Shown: positions 24,101-38,373 of the stretch, piece by piece
Position numbering within the stretch: the first letter of the stretch is position 1
How the letters are laid out: the number at the start of each line of letters is the position of its first letter
Origin: Pegea sp. RAD2-039
Taxonomy: Eukaryota > Chordata > Thaliacea > Salpida > Salpidae
Assembly: GCA_034620365.1 (NCBI GenBank)
Contig: JAQGEQ010000270.1
Coordinates: forward strand, 744,001-808,000
Reading direction: 5' to 3'
Length of the DNA: 64,000 nt
Made by a program: the position numbers and the translations under genes
The notes under the pieces: generated by a model
The model's input: the letters and a program-made list of their open reading frames with translations, nothing else
What the model was told of the DNA's origin: nothing
The model's database searches: none

Positions 24101-25404
24101 ATCTTTTTTATGTTTAAAAAGTTCCACTGATGCTGTAGTAACTTTTGGCAGGTGCAATTCTTTTCTAAACTCATTACTTTATTTCACAATTTTTTCTTTC
24201 ATGTTTTGTGCTTATTAACTAAAAGTATAATCTTATCATTATGGTGTGCCAATCATTATGTCTTATAAGTGTCTGCTATGTGTAGTAACCTTCTACTGCC
24301 TTCGATCTTCTTATGTAAAGACAGTCAGCATCAGCCTCTATGTTGTATTAGTTTTATTTTTATTACCTTCCTCTACTTTTGATTTCATTTTTCTTCGGAA
24401 AATGTTGTGCATCACTACTGAAATTACCGAACTATTAAAGGCTTGATCCTAAACTTGAAGTTGAACTAAGCTGAGAATATCGTCCTTGCTCTGCGATAAA
24501 ACCAACGCTTAACTAAATTTGAAGCTTATATAAACTTTTTCTAGTAATATTGCTTACTTTCAACCTGTAATGTTATCCATGACCTATTTCTCATGCCCAG
24601 CCAACCCCTACTACTATTAAATTATTTTATGTCTCTTAATTTTCTTGGTTTGTAGTGACTGATCGTGGAGCATTCTTAATTTCTTTCACTGTATTTTTAT
24701 GAAGTTGTGAGTCTAAATTAACAAGTCGGTGACTCGCAAACAGCTTTTTTAATTTCCTAAGAAACAAGTTAATATGTAATCTAATACAAGCTGGTCTTGT
24801 GCTTAGTGGTCGAAGGTGCTAAGAATAGGCTTTATGCTGGTGTCTACTTAAACTATATCTATTATATTATTACTTATATATAGGTGTATATAAACTCAAA
24901 TTTTTATAAAAAACGGTTTTGGTTTCACTTTAGCTACTTTTATGATTTTTTCTTTATTATGGTTTAAGAATAAGCCATAATTAACCAAAATAACCGCTGA
25001 AGTCATAACTTGATTGCATGGTATTCTACTGTTCTACAAATTATAAAAATGTTTTAGTTTGTAAGAAAATTGTAAAAAAACTTTTAATTTCAAATCATAT
25101 GATTAAGCTCTATACTATTATTCGTAAAATTCGGTTATATTTTTTGTAAAGTATGAAGCTTTCAAATTATTGAACAACAATATGTTTTTCTATTTTAACT
25201 TTATATTTAACAATAGATCATTCCTTTTTATTTAATTTTTGTTAATAAGTTATAAAAATTAGTTTTAGTCCTTTTATCTTTGTTTTACTTCTAATTCTAA
25301 TAATTATTTGAATAATACTTATGCTAATTGAGACCTATTCCATTTTAAGGTTTTATTCTTGTAATTATCGAGGTTTACCTTGAAAGAATATACTAGGAGC
25401 AAGA
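18128..25404. other. Long intergenic region, no gene seen
   Basis: The 3' UTR of the bHLH gene runs to about 18.3 kb. From 18.3 to 20.1 kb the sequence is moderately GC-rich with a TGACGTCA at 19203, a TCACGTGA near 20261 and a weak CTCF-like motif at 20028; possible distal regulation of the bHLH gene. From 20.1 to 25.4 kb it is AT-rich with only short open frames that look random. Confidence 0.55.
20028..20047 (+). promoter_or_regulatory. Possible CTCF-like motif, intergenic
   Basis: GAGGCCGCTAGATGTCGCTA resembles the CTCF core with one departure (ATGTCGC for ATGGCGC). It lies about 1.9 kb downstream of the bHLH gene. Confidence 0.3.
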
Positions 25405-28400
25405 ATGGATGTAATTGGTGAGGAAATTATATTTGTAAAAGAAAACTCTACTAAAGAATTTTCTGGTCTTCAAGTTATTGGATGTCATAGAAAGCTAATT
25501 ACTCTAATAATTACGTAAGTTGATGTTAAGTATATATTTATAATACATTATGATTAAATTATAAAAGAAACTAAAAAAACAGATTTTAAATATTTGGACT
25601 TTGATTGATTGGAATCAACTATTGTCATAATTATTTTTTTTATATGAAATGATATAGAGTATACTAAAGAATTTATACATAAAGTATTGATTATAATTTC
25701 TTAAATTAAAACTAAATTGTGAAAGTTTATCATATAGCTGATAGATTACTGTTTGTTTTAACTTTTAAAATTTTTATAAACATATTATGTCTAAACAAAT
25801 AAATTTTATAATAAATATATATCTCTTTATATTTTCTAAAAATAACAACTTTTGAAACTTTTCTTGTTACTGACTAATGTTATTAGAAGTTATATTAAGA
25901 TTGAGTATTCTATACAATCTCAGGGTAAAATTTAAGTATCTTGAAGGGGATTTAAAAAGACTTTTGGAAGAATTTATTTTATAAAATGAAAAAATAGTTA
26001 TCCCATTAAAGATTTTTGATTCTAATTTCAATATTTACTGAATTACTTTTTATTATATACTTAGTTTAAGAATGTGTCCTATTATCAAATTATTTATATG
26101 AATTTAAGAATTTATCCTATTATTTTTCCAATAATTTTATTTATGCTTTGAAGGAAAACAAAATATAAGAAGCTGACAGTATCAATACAATTTCCAATCG
26201 ATTATCCAAATAGTTTATTATTGGTGGAGCTAAAAAGTAAAGTCATCTCACAGTGTACACTTCAGCAAATTACAAAATCTTGCCAAAATCATATGAATTA
26301 TTATCTTGCTTCAAAGCAGGTCTTTAGAATTTATTTGTATTTTTTTAAATTTATTTACTTTTACTAAAAGTAAATAAAGGTTTTTGAAATTATATTTTTT
26401 TTATTAAGATTCTATTTTTCTTATTACATCTATAATATGATTGAGTGATTGTTTTAAAGTTTACATTTATTATTTGAAATTACTGAAATCTTTCAACGTT
26501 TGTCATATTTTATAATGGTTTCATTTCATTTTCAAACATATTTAAATAGAGACAGCCATAATTAAGTCTTATAAAAACAATCCAAAAGCAATTGATCTAC
26601 TTAGGTCAATCTTTTTCAATCTTATTTACCAACTCAAATGATAAAGAACACAGAGTTTTTTATCTCAACTTTATTTGTTATTAAAATTAAAAAAAAAAAG
26701 ATTTTTAAAAATTAAGTGAAAAAACAATATGAAAGTCTAACATAAAGAAAGTGAGTACTCTGTTAGTCTTGAAATTCATTAACATCTCCGTGGAGGGTAA
26801 TGAGATTAAAACAAGAAGCAATAGTGTGATTACAGCAGAAAGTGGACGCCGGCAGCTTACTTGATTGGTTCATGAAATATCTTGTGTTCCATGATGCTGT
26901 TTTGCCACTATCTCTGAGCTTCACTGTCGTGATGGGATTCTACTGAGGCCCGAGGCCCTTTGCTTCATCGGACGATGGACAGTTGTTGTTAAGAAGCACC
27001 TGTTTCGAGTTATCACGTGCCATCAACATTCACGGTGTATCTGTAACATAAGAGCATTTCCATCATGATGCCATTCTTCGGGGTTGCTGCTCTTCTGATT
27101 CTGAGTGTTGGCAATCAGATGTGATCTCTGCTTCCAAGGTTTTGTAGTCTGGGTCCGATATGCTTGTGAGTTGTAGCAGGGACTTTAGCATAGCTCGACC
27201 AGTTTGACAGATTACTTCTGCAAGCGAAACACAATACCTTGTATTACTTGTAAAAAGAGACTGATATCGGCGTCATCGCCTCATTTTGCTTTGATATTTT
27301 TCACAGCTTTCAAAAGAAGTCTGATTCTCGTTGATAACTGCATCTGGTTCATAATAAAAGCAACTACCTGATGTTCTTTACAGGGTTATCTTGAACAGGG
27401 AGGCTTGTTTGCTTTAGCCTGAAAGGCCTAGTATTGTTGATTTCGTCGAGTAGGTCTTCAAAGATCTCTATTAAAGATTTGTAATCTGCAACCACGAGTA
27501 TCAAAATCGAAGAGTAAAATGTGGTGGACATCGGAATACAACTAGAATTCTCTGGAACAGATTTATGCCGGACACACAGAAGATCAGATCTTGTCTAATT
27601 TAGAAACATGCAACCTTCTAGCGACATTTTTGATCACTAGAAAGTTTTTGGTGCCGTCTTCTGTCATGGGTTGTGAACAGATTACCAAAAAGTTTTGTTT
27701 CAGAAGATGACATCGATTTGTTGAAACTTCAGTTCGCTCTTACGGAAGCTGGAAAAGATTAAAAGAAACAGTTTCGACAAGATGATACGATCAAGAAAAC
27801 TTAGGGATTATTTGCTTCGCTTATGTAGCAGGAAAACGGATTTTCTACTTCAACAAAGTTTTGAAAATTATACAAATCTTTCATCAATCAATTTAGTTGA
27901 AAACTTGTCTCATTTCCCAAAATCTTTTCTGGTGTATCTGACTTCATTACATAACCTTTTGTGAGATTATTATTTAGATTTTGACATTCTGTTGACTATT
28001 TACAGAAAAATTACATTTTCAGGAAAAACTTTATTTTTTGATCATCTGCTTTACTAAAGTCGAACTTTTTTCTTTCTTTTTGATGCTAATATAACTTGAA
28101 ATAATATTGACAGATTATTTCAGGCTGTTAGCAGCGTGTTTGGTTATAATTGTTTTTTTAATAAGCAACATAAAAGAACAGACATTTTCAAGGAAGTGTT
28201 TATCCATAGTATTGTATGAATTACTGAAAATAATTTTATTAACTGTATTCATAATAGCTGCTAAAAATTATTAAGATTTATAAGACTTTTTTCTAATATT
28301 ATTTTTATCAAAAAGGTTTCACCACTTCTGAAATACCTGACAAAGTTACTTGATGAAAGTCCTTTGCTACCTTGTAAAGATGAACTTACTAAAGCAAAGA

Positions 28401-29722
28401 ATGAATTTTTCAAGGTAAGAGTTTTGATACAATCTTATTCAAGGATTTTTAAAGTAATTTAAGTACTTTACTTAGATATAAGAGTTGAGATCAGTTCCTG
28501 ATTGTTTGAAACTTTAAGTGAACTTTTTTTGGTGTCTCAGTTAAAAAGAAATTTTTACAGTTTAGAAAATGATTAACTTTAAGGAACATAAAACATATAT
28601 ATACTTCTCAAACATTGAGGTTTACTAAATGTTTTTTATTCAACTTTAAACTCACAAGTACCAACTCATAAATCTTGTAGAATGAACAAATAGGTATTTG
28701 AGATATTAAGTAAACTTTTTTGTTGATCGAAATGTTGATCGAGCACAGATTCCTGTGAAATTAGATTTAATCATTAAAAGACGAAAATCAACTTACTGTT
28801 TCATAAACTGGTCTTCTTTCATCAACATTATTTACTTTATTATAGATACTGGTTGAAACAAATTTACAAAATGATTTTTACAGGATGACACTAATTCGAT
28901 GAAACTGAAGCAAAAAGAAGGCTATGTATTGATTGAATCAAAACAAAACCAGTACTTTTTCAAAGTAGGATTTTTTATACAAGTTTTATTAATAACAAAA
29001 TATTTCCATTCTGTCCTAGTTTACCTTAAAGATTCCTAATGAGTACCCTGAGAAATCAATTGAAATAAAGACGAATGGAAGTAATTTCCCCGTTGTGTTA
29101 GCTTATTACTTCGTGTGTCAAGCGATAGAATTAGCTCGCAAATCAGTCGAAGCCCCCTTAAATAAACAAAAAAGGTTCAAAGTTTCCACAAGTCTTATCA
29201 TACAGATAATCAGTTTGTATCTTTGTTTAGAAAACAAGATTTTGAAGCAAAACCGCATGTCTATAACGTGATCAAATTCCTGATCCACAATTGTGTACAA
29301 AGCCACTGCCTGGCGGTATGTTCTTTATGTTCAAAATCTTGCCTACCACCAGATCCAAAAGTTTGTTGATATTTCTTCTTTTTTTACAATATTTATAAAT
29401 TGTTAAACTGTAGGATGTTATAGAAGATGATAAACATGACAAATACGTAGAAAGAATATATTGTGGCCACCTGTATCACCATGGCTGCCTTTCCAGTTAC
29501 ATGAAAACGCCTCCTTTTCAAGGTACCTGTTGTTTTCATCTTATCAAATCGCTTTTTAATATTTTTGCTTTCTTTTTTGTTACAGGAAAGAAGTGCTTGG
29601 TGTGTAAAGCTGCAGTACATCACTACAAATTCAGAGTTCCACCGGTTGTAGCGGAAAGACGCTGGGCAAATCAGCAAGCAAGAACAAGAGAACTGGATGA
29701 AGTGACCGATTTCCTTTCGTGA
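25405..29722 (+). CDS. Tandem RWD-like plus RING-H2 protein, putative E3 ubiquitin ligase
   Basis: Eight exons: 25405-25514, 26154-26319, 28316-28414, 28884-28964, 29020-29174, 29231-29360, 29414-29522 and 29586-29722; all phases agree, 987 nt, 328 residues. The N-terminal half looks like an RWD fold (KLTVSIQFPIDYPNSLLLVE), followed by a second RWD-like unit (YVLIESKQNQYFFKFTLKIP, then NEYPEKSIEI). The C-terminus carries a RING-H2 pattern: CSLC near residue 235, CGHLYHHGC near 264 and CLVC near 288. It ends with ARTRELDEVTDFLS, a motif I associate with an uncharacterised family present in animals and plants. E3 activity is inferred from the RING. The intron 29175-29230 is only 56 nt, while intron 2 is 2 kb and holds a GC-rich island. 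The first-exon donor is GTAAGT; the exon 2 donor GTCTTT is weak. Confidence 0.85.
26760..27960. other. GC-rich island inside intron 2 of the RWD-RING gene
   Basis: About 1.2 kb that stands out from the AT-rich intron by base composition. It contains several short open stretches on both strands, for example a minus-strand run with EVICQTGRAMLKSLLQL (around 27.1-27.2 kb) and a plus-strand run with EDDIDLLKLQFALTEAGKD (around 27.7 kb). None extends into a gene and I recognise no family. It looks like the decayed remains of an inserted coding sequence or repeat; the type is unassigned. Confidence 0.4.
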
Positions 29723-32582
29723 AATAGATTTCTGCCTAGAATTGTTTATTTAAGTTTTTTTACAACTGAGTTTTTAAAGCAAGTAAATGTTAGACTTTGA
29801 AATGTTTTTTGATATTCTTTTCCATTTAGAAGAAATTTAAAAAATATTTTACAATCAGTAATGTAATCATGTTATTACAGTTATTTCACAAATTATGAGT
29901 TGAGTAAGGTTAATAGAAACAGTATACTTATTTTTTATGTTAGATTTTTTGTTACTGATCAATTCTATAGGAAAGCGTTCTAATCTTAAAATTCATTTTT
30001 AGTTTTTAGATAAGTTATTGGAAATTAAATTCTATCAAATCGCCCTTAAAGATTGCTTAGCAAAGTTATAAAAATATTTTCAACTGCCAACTTTAGCTTC
30101 AGTAAATCTTATAGTTTTAAACAAAAGACTATAAAATCAAAACCGATAGTTGTTTAAGAGAAAAAAAATGTCAGGGCACAATGTTTTAATTATTTTGATA
30201 GCCTGAAATTTGTTTGATTTGCAAAATTTTATTTACTCAATAATTGAGAAATAGATCTATAGTTAAAAGATAAATTAGTTTAGTACTAGCGTAGAAGTTA
30301 GCTTTTATGATAGTTTATAAAATGTAATTTTGTTGTATAGATTATTATTAAAGCTTATAAGTGGTACTTGTCGTAGTGAACTATTCTAGTTCATTCCAAC
30401 AAATTTTATTATTGCAGATTATTTTCAAACTAGATAAGAAAAGAAATCAGAATTAACATTTTCAACATTTTCTTTTGTTTTATTTAAACAATTTTGTTAA
30501 AATTTCAAGTTTTGTTTAATTTTTAAAACCTTATTTATTTTAAAAGTTTGTTTATTTATAAATATAGGTAAGTTCTTATATAACAGACGTACTCTAATTT
30601 TTATTTAAATGTTTTTGATTTTAAAGAATTAGTTTTGTTTTATTTCAGTTATAATTTCATTTATGACTTATGTTGGTACAAATCAGCTGTCATCTATTTA
30701 AACCCGCAGATTTATTCAACTTTTAAATTTAGTCAAACAAGTTAATATATATGAATAAAATGATATTTTTTTAATAAAAAATTTTAATCTAGTTTCAATT
30801 TCCGATTGGGAATAAAATAGCTGTTCGATACAATATATTTAATGAAAATTTAGTTTAGAATATCTTGTACCGTTTTTATTCCTCAAGTTTACTTGTATCA
30901 CAAGATGGAACTTTTATCCACAGAGCTGGTTTGATTTTTTCCTTTCAGCTCTACTCGAGTTTATCGAAGCAAACAACAGCAGTTTTAGAAAAGCCATGAA
31001 GAAACATAACTTAATTTTGCAGTATTTCTTTAAGGTTAGATGAAATATTTCATAAAAATTGTATTGTTAGTTGTTTATCTTGATTCAATTATGACCCTGT
31101 AATCTTGAATCTTGATATGAAGTTACTTGAGAAAGCTAGAGGTAAAAGTATGATTTAAAGAGAAAAAGCTTGCCACACATGATTGCATTTGAATTTCTTG
31201 AAAATATTATCGCTTTCAGATGACCTCATCTAAACATAGAAAGGTAGAGATGGCTTAATTGTAATGTACAGTTTATTTAATTTGACGAATTAGGTTGTTA
31301 AGATGGTAGTTTTGTTACTTTGTTAATTGTAAGCTTAAAGCAAAAGCTAATTAGTTTAAGATAAGAAAGTAAAACTAGTTTAAAGAGCATTCTAAGTCAT
31401 GTGTAAAGATAAGTTCTAGATTTTTATATTTTAGCAAAAAAGTTATTTTAAAGATTTAAGTTATTGAAACAGAAGTCTATGATTACATTGAATGTATATT
31501 TATGCCTTTATATATAAATTTTTAGTATTTATTTTACATATGCAAATAAAAAAAATATTTTTTTCACAATAATTAAAAATGTTTATATAACTCAACTAAG
31601 AATATATGAAAAAATTCATCTGTTTGTTATGGTTTTATGAGATAGAATAACAATTTTAAACAGAAAGATAATTTGCAATCTTTAATTTTGCATCATATCA
31701 GATGTCATATTGGTATTAATAAAAAATAAATAAATGTTAATATAAAAACATAAAGATTATTTTATATTGTTTAATTGATCAATAATGTGTTGAAAAAGCT
31801 TCTCTTTATTTTACTTAGCTTTAAAATACAAAGAATGAAAATAGCATATAGGTATTACAAGAGTCATATTTTAGAAAAAAAACCGTTATTTTATTTTTTA
31901 TTACTTAGTTGTATGTTTACAGAAAGATTTAATAGTTTAATAGATAGAACTGATCTTGCTAGCTTTCTTTCAAAATACAAATTCTACTTGTCTCAGGTTA
32001 TTAAAACACAAAATTGTAGATTTAACTTTAAAGTATACTTTTCAAGTAAATATACCTTGAGTAAATGTTTTACGTAAAATGTTTGTTTGTAACAAACTAT
32101 TTAATAATGTTAATTGTTGTTTCAGAATTTAGCAAATCAAAAAGAGAAAAGGCATTTTAAGTCTTACATTTTTTTAATCTATAAAATAGCTTTCTAATTT
32201 TATTAAACGAGTTTTTAACTTTTGAAACTTTTATAACAAAAATAAGATTGCAAAAACATTACAAAAAACTAATAATGGTTCAATTTGTCTGTTTTCTAGT
32301 TAGAATACTAAAACAAATAGTTAAAAAAGAGTATCGTAACAAAAGCTGCTGTAAAAAAAGGTGAGAAATAAATGAATATTTTTCTAGAAAGTTAAGACAA
32401 ATTTGAATTAAAGATTTGATGTTGTTGAAGGTTTTCTCAATTTTTCGAAATACAGGAAGTTAGACAAAAAAATTTGTAACTATTTAAAATTGTTATTACT
32501 GTCTTGAAATTGTTAATTCATTTCGTTTCGTTGCAGTTTATTGAGGTTTAGTTTGAATATTTTGAAAAAAGTCAATTTAAAA
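29723..32582. other. AT-rich intergenic region, no gene seen
   Basis: Contains the 3' UTR of the RWD-RING gene and the promoter region of the glycosyltransferase. Open frames here (for example 31775-32077) are Phe/Lys/Tyr-rich and start from non-ATG codons, as expected of random AT-rich DNA. A TTGCAG acceptor at 32535 lies 46 nt before the glycosyltransferase ATG. Confidence 0.55.
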
Positions 32583-35500
32583 ATGAATAATGAAAACGTG
32601 AAATTAATAAAACCATATTTGCCAGCATGGCAAAAACCTTACTCAAAATTTCTATATTTGCTGCTATTGATAATCAGCAATATCATAATTGTACTTCTTA
32701 TTCAAAGCAAACATCTCAACGAAATATCTTCATCTGTGACAAAAGTCAATTTAGTTCACAAAAAGTCTTCCATTCCTTATGACAAGAAGTTTGATGCTAG
32801 GTTTGTTATAAAAGCATCTAGTCTTTCATTAAAAATATCAGATTTGTTCAAATTATAATTTTAGAGAATTCAAATTTTTCAAATTATTTCTTTAAAACTC
32901 AAAATTGATTTTGGCAGAAAGTTTAAAAATCTACCTGAAAAGTTTTTGAAGAAAGTTGAAGATACAAGAAGATTTAAATACTCACTGAGGTAGAGTATCA
33001 TCATTATACTAAATCGATTTTCAAAGTGAACTTAATGTGCATATGTTATTAAAACATAATTCGATTTTAAACAATGCAATTTACAAATCATTTAACGGAG
33101 ATTAGCCCATATTATTGCAAAGTTGTATGCTCCACCACTTAATTTACATGTACCACAATTTTTAGTGCGAGCTCATTTTTTAAAATTAGAGTAAATTTAA
33201 TCAACAACATAATATGATATTTTCTTCAGTTAAGGAATCTTATGCATTTTATTGTGTTTTGCTTTGTTTTTAACAACACCTCTTGAGGCTGATCTCGGCA
33301 AAAGCAGGCGATTATTATCATCATTATTATGATATCCCAAATAAAAACAGTCCAGTAAAAAGTTTTTGATTCGATTTATATCGAATTAGATTATTGTGAA
33401 AACACCTACAAATTCTATAGATATGTATTTTAATCATTAGACCGTGGAAGTATCTGGAGTCAAGGCAAAACTGTTCTAATCGGTATTTTATCACATTTAT
33501 TGTCAAGTCATCAGCTAAATATGTCAATAGACGTTTTACAGTTCGTAGAACATGGGGATCGATTGCTGAAATAAACAACAAAACGTAAGTTTATTTTTTA
33601 AATATAGTACTTCTGTTAAGTAGGATCTGCTTAAGTATTGCTGTGAACAGATATATCACTCATAAGCACCTTTCATTACCACGCACAGCATTTGTCCGTA
33701 AAAGAAGATTTTTCCGGCTGAATTTTGTTAGCTAAGGAGTGTTTATAAGTCTAGGTATCAAGTTTAACAAGCTGGTATTTTTATCATTATCAGATGAGTT
33801 TCACTAATACTCATAAAGTTGAATTAGATGTTAAACTTTTTATTAGATGTTTTAACTGATTTTGAGAGACCAGTTTGCAGATTATTTAAATAATTTATTT
33901 AAGATTTATTTATAGGCTTCGATTCAATAGAATTTGAAAGTTTTCACGATCAAATTAAACTTGGAAAATTTTTGACGCTGGACATTTTATAAAAACAACA
34001 TTTTGTTGTATAAAAAGATTTATAAACAAACTTGTTATGCTTAATGTCTATCTAATATAGAACACTCAATTAAGATAGTGTTTGATATTTTGATGGGTTA
34101 GTTACAATTATTGTATGTATGTTTTGAAATATAAGTTGATTCATTCCCTTTAAATTTAAATGACAGCTGCAAGTTTGCTAGTAAATCATTTTGTACAAAA
34201 AATTTTTTTGAAGATTCAGTTAAAATATTTTACAATTTTCTTAATAGATTTGGTCTTATATTCCTGATTGGTAAAACAACTGATGAAGATAAACAGCGAA
34301 AACTATTTGAAGAAAACAAGTTATATGGCGACATTTTACAAAGTGATGTAGATGATGGTTATAACTACCTTCCAGATAAGGTCTAATAAAGTTATTTTCC
34401 TAAATTTTAAAAAAAGTTTCTGTTTCATAGGTTTTGTCGTCATTTCAATATGTTGTTGATATACTTGGAGATTCCAGCGAGTATTTTTCTACTGGAGACG
34501 ACGACTGTTATGTTAACTTTCCTTCAGTCTATGATTATTTTGCTGCAGATACTGAAGAAAAACGTCAAGTGATTCACTGTGGGTTTACCTATAGCATCGA
34601 TGCTGGACCGATAAGGTGAAGTTTCTAACTGATTTTATATTCTTCCTATTAATACAAGGTTGAAAAGCACAAGATTTTATCAAGAAAAATCTTGTTTTCT
34701 TAAACCTTTTTATTTCATATTATCAAAAATTCTCAATACAAATTAAGATGGAATCCCAATAAGTGAATGTGTTAAAGCTCAAAGTTTTTTATACTTTGAT
34801 ATTCATACAGTTACTAAAAATGCTCAACAAATCAGCTAAAGTAATTTAATAGCAGATATAGATTTTGAAATATTACTTTTACTGCTGTGAATCAAACATT
34901 TTAGGCATTTTGAAAAAGTGTTCTTGTTCAATCAATCGTGTCAATGATTTAGTTTTTAACGCATCAAAAAAGGTTTGCAAAGAATAGGATTTCTACTCAT
35001 AGTTATTCAAGCATAACTTTAAAGTTCATTTTGTTATTTAGTAAATTTACTGCTTTGTAATGATACAGACTTATTTATGAATAATAAAACATTCTTAAAC
35101 AGAGTTTGTTAGCCACTTCAGCTTTTTCGTTTCAAATCCCACAAAGTTGTAATACATGAAGATTTAACTTTTACACCTGGCGTCAAAAAATTGGGACTTT
35201 TCTCTATAAAAAGAAATTTACACAAAAAAATTAAATTTGAATATTGAATTTGAATATCTAAAACAAAAGAGACATATCTTTTAATCGCTTAAATATTTTC
35301 TACAAGTTTTATTCTACTTGCAGAAACCCGCGTTCAAAATGGTATATATCACCAGATCTTTACCCAGGAGAATATTATCCGCCGTTTTGTCATGGAGGAA
35401 TGGTCATTTTAACATATCATCATATTAAAGAACTATTTTTAGAATCACTAGTAACGAACAAGACTAAATTTATTCTTGAAGATGTTTTGATTTTTGGAAT

Positions 35501-35804
35501 TTTAAGACAAAAACTTCAAAATGGAACTGATTTTAAGAGTCTTCCTCATAACTATCCCGGTTCTACAACTCTAAATGGATTCAAGGACCCACTAGTTTTT
35601 CACTTAGGTTTATCGAAAGACTTGGAAACCACAATGCTTTCAAAATGGAAAACTAGTTTGAAACAACTTAATGTCGAAGAAGACAATCTTGCAGTACATA
35701 CAAACCCTCTTAAATCTGAGGATTTTTCAACAAAATTCAAAAAGTTTGCTTTACTTGAAGGGAAAACGTTTCAAAATACTCTTCAATACTTTAAATCTCA
35801 GTAG
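32583..35804 (+). CDS. Beta-1,3-galactosyltransferase family protein (GT31), type II membrane
   Basis: Six exons: 32583-32800, 32918-32989, 33441-33584, 34248-34380, 34431-34615 and 35324-35804; 1,233 nt, 410 residues, all phases consistent. Short cytoplasmic tail, a signal anchor at about residues 22-40 (FLYLLLLIISNIIIVLLI), a stem, then the GT31 catalytic domain: FITFIVKSSAKYVNRRFTVR with RRTWGS, LIFLIGKTTDEDKQ, the metal-binding GDDDCYVN (DxD-type) near residue 212, WYISPDLYPGEYYPPFCHGG, and the acidic FILEDVLIFGI that matches the conserved EDV motif. These are the ordered family motifs, so it should transfer a hexose to a glycan acceptor in the Golgi; the exact donor and acceptor cannot be told. 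Poly(A) signal AATAAA at 35869. Confidence 0.92.
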
Positions 35805-38373
35805 TTTAAGGACTAATTGATACAAAGAGAATATTCTATTATAGTTCTAAAAGTAGCACAAAGATTATAATAAACTAAACTTATTACAATATTTTAGATA
35901 TATATTTTTTCCTTTTTTTCTAGCAATGTTTAATTCAGCTTATTTAATTTATTAAACTAAAAAAGCTTTATTATTATCAGGAACTTTTACTATTTATGAA
36001 TATAATTTTTAATCATCTTAATTTTTTTGTTTTATATTTTATACTTTAAAACATGTTGAATAAAAACAAATTCTTTTCATTTAGTGGCATATACTATATA
36101 TAATAGATAAAAGGATAAAACTTTCTATGGTAACTTTGAAATATTGTACTTTTCTGATAATTTTTTTAAGTACGTGAATTAAAAATTATTAGTTTAGAAA
36201 GTTATAAACTTAAAAAGCATACAAAGTATGCAAATACTCAATTCTACTTTCGTTCTTTTGATTTTTCCATTCCTATTATAGATTCTATTCTATATTTGTA
36301 GAAAAACCATAGTTGCACATTTTTACTAGAAAGTCAATTTTTAGTTACGATTAGCTCACAACAATACTTTGAATAAAACAAGAAAAACATTCTTTAATTT
36401 TGTAAACATCTGAAACAGCTGAGTGTATTTATCATGTAATTGAACAATCATTTTGGCAAAACTTTACTTTAAGCAAACAGTTTAAGGCTAAAATTTACAC
36501 AAATCAGATGGAACTGCTTTCACGACAATAAAGAATAAAACAATTATTAAATATGTTTCTTCTTATTTTGTTTTTAAACTCTTCTGAAAATAAATTGCTC
36601 AAACATTGAGGTTTAAAATCCCTTAAAACTATTAAGTCTATTAGTTGTTTGAAATTTTGTCAAAACTTTTTTTAAAATGAAATAAAGGTTAGTTCCCCGA
36701 AGTATTTATTTTTTCGGCTGCCAATGGAAATTTAAGGTCTTAGGGGTTTTAATTATTTGATTTTGTAGATACAATTAAGTTTACTAATTTAATTATAAAT
36801 AAAATCCATTTCTAAAAGCTTCTTAATAACCTATTAAAAAAAGATATGGGTTAATGTCCCTAAAATATACAATAAAACAATTCGGCTGTTAGTTGAAAAA
36901 GTAACCAAGATTTATTATTGTTAAACTTTTAATTACCTAAATTAAAATCGAGTATTAACTTAATTGGTGTTGTAAAAGTCTTTGAATGAAATATTAGACA
37001 TAAATATTACATAAAAACTAATAAAATCTATAACACTTAATTTCATGATTTCTTAAAATTTTAATCTTAAGCGTTATACATCTTAAAATTTTTTATTAGA
37101 TTTCATTTAATATCGTTTTACTTTGTTCAGATAAGTTCTAACTTTCTGATGAGAAACACTTTTTTATTTATTTTTCCAATATGATTGTGCCAGAAAGATA
37201 GTTCACAGTTCTTCGATATCGTTAAACCTTTTCTCGTTCCTTATAATCTGTCACTTTGTAAAAGTTGATAAAATATCGGCAGCTAATATAGAAAAGCAAA
37301 GCTTCTAGCTATTAATTAATCAAAAATCAGTTTTGTTTGAAGATTTTTGTATATTTATAAATCAATTGGTATTTTACTACTTTGAAAATTTTTAAATTAT
37401 TTTTCTTTATTTGAAATTTATCACAGCAGCTTCTTAACCTTACGATTTGTTTTTTGAAATCCAGTTTCAAAAATCTATTTTATTTTATTTGGAAATCTAT
37501 AAACTCATTTAACTCTATAAATATGTAAAATTCGTTTTTGAAATAAAATACTTTTTAAAAATTTATTAGTTTGTTAAATTAAATTTTTTGTAATCTGAAA
37601 GAGGTAGAATCATTATTTCTTATTGCCTAATTAATGTAAGTACTATAAAAAGTAAGGGTGCATTATGCTATATTGTTTGATAATTGAATAATTATAAAAT
37701 TTTGTTTTAGTTAGTATGAAATGACTTATATTTATTAGCTTTTGATGGATAATATAAGAGGATATATAGAAATAATAGTTTATTATATGTTTATGTAAAC
37801 TTATTACTTTCTCTATTTTATACTTTATTTAATAAAAACATTTTTTCAAATTATTTTGAAAAGTATTTTTTCCATATCCTAAAATTTTTTTTCTTTAGTA
37901 TTTATATTAGCATTTATATTTGTATAAACAGTCTTTGGTGCTTTATTTATATATTTGAAATGATCAAAATAATTAATTTTTTTTATGTAACTTTATGAAG
38001 CTACATTATAGAGCCAATCATTATTTAATTTCATAAATTATTAAGATTATTTGATTAAATTTCTACATATTTTTTCTCTTATAGTATTTAAAAAAATATT
38101 AAGCAAATTATAAGTTTATTGTCTTTAGTGATTTATGACAATAATGTTTATTAAGCTTTCACTGCTATTTTATAGTTATGAAATTAAAAGCATTAGTTAT
38201 TATTATGAATAAAAAATATATAGTTTAACAAAGGGGTTATGTTATTTATAAGGTCATTATATAGAGTAGAGCTTCATTATTAAGGGTTCAGATAAGTTTA
38301 GTTGGATTTTCACATATCATTTTCAAATTTTTTATGTTTGTAAGGATTGCATTATATTTTAGGAAATAAAAAA
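35805..38373. other. AT-rich intergenic region, no gene seen
   Basis: 3' UTR of the glycosyltransferase, then about 2.4 kb of AT-rich sequence without credible frames. The last bases before the hnRNP ATG include an ATATTTTAG acceptor (AG at 38361-38362), so the true 5' end of that gene may lie further upstream or be supplied by trans-splicing. Confidence 0.55.

Noticed and set aside
24246-24446. 66-codon hydrophobic frame
   Set aside because: Isolated, Phe/Leu/Ser-rich, with no splice sites or conserved motif; expected by chance in this composition.
31775-32077. 100-codon plus-strand frame
   Set aside because: It begins at a non-ATG codon and its residues are those of random AT-rich sequence.
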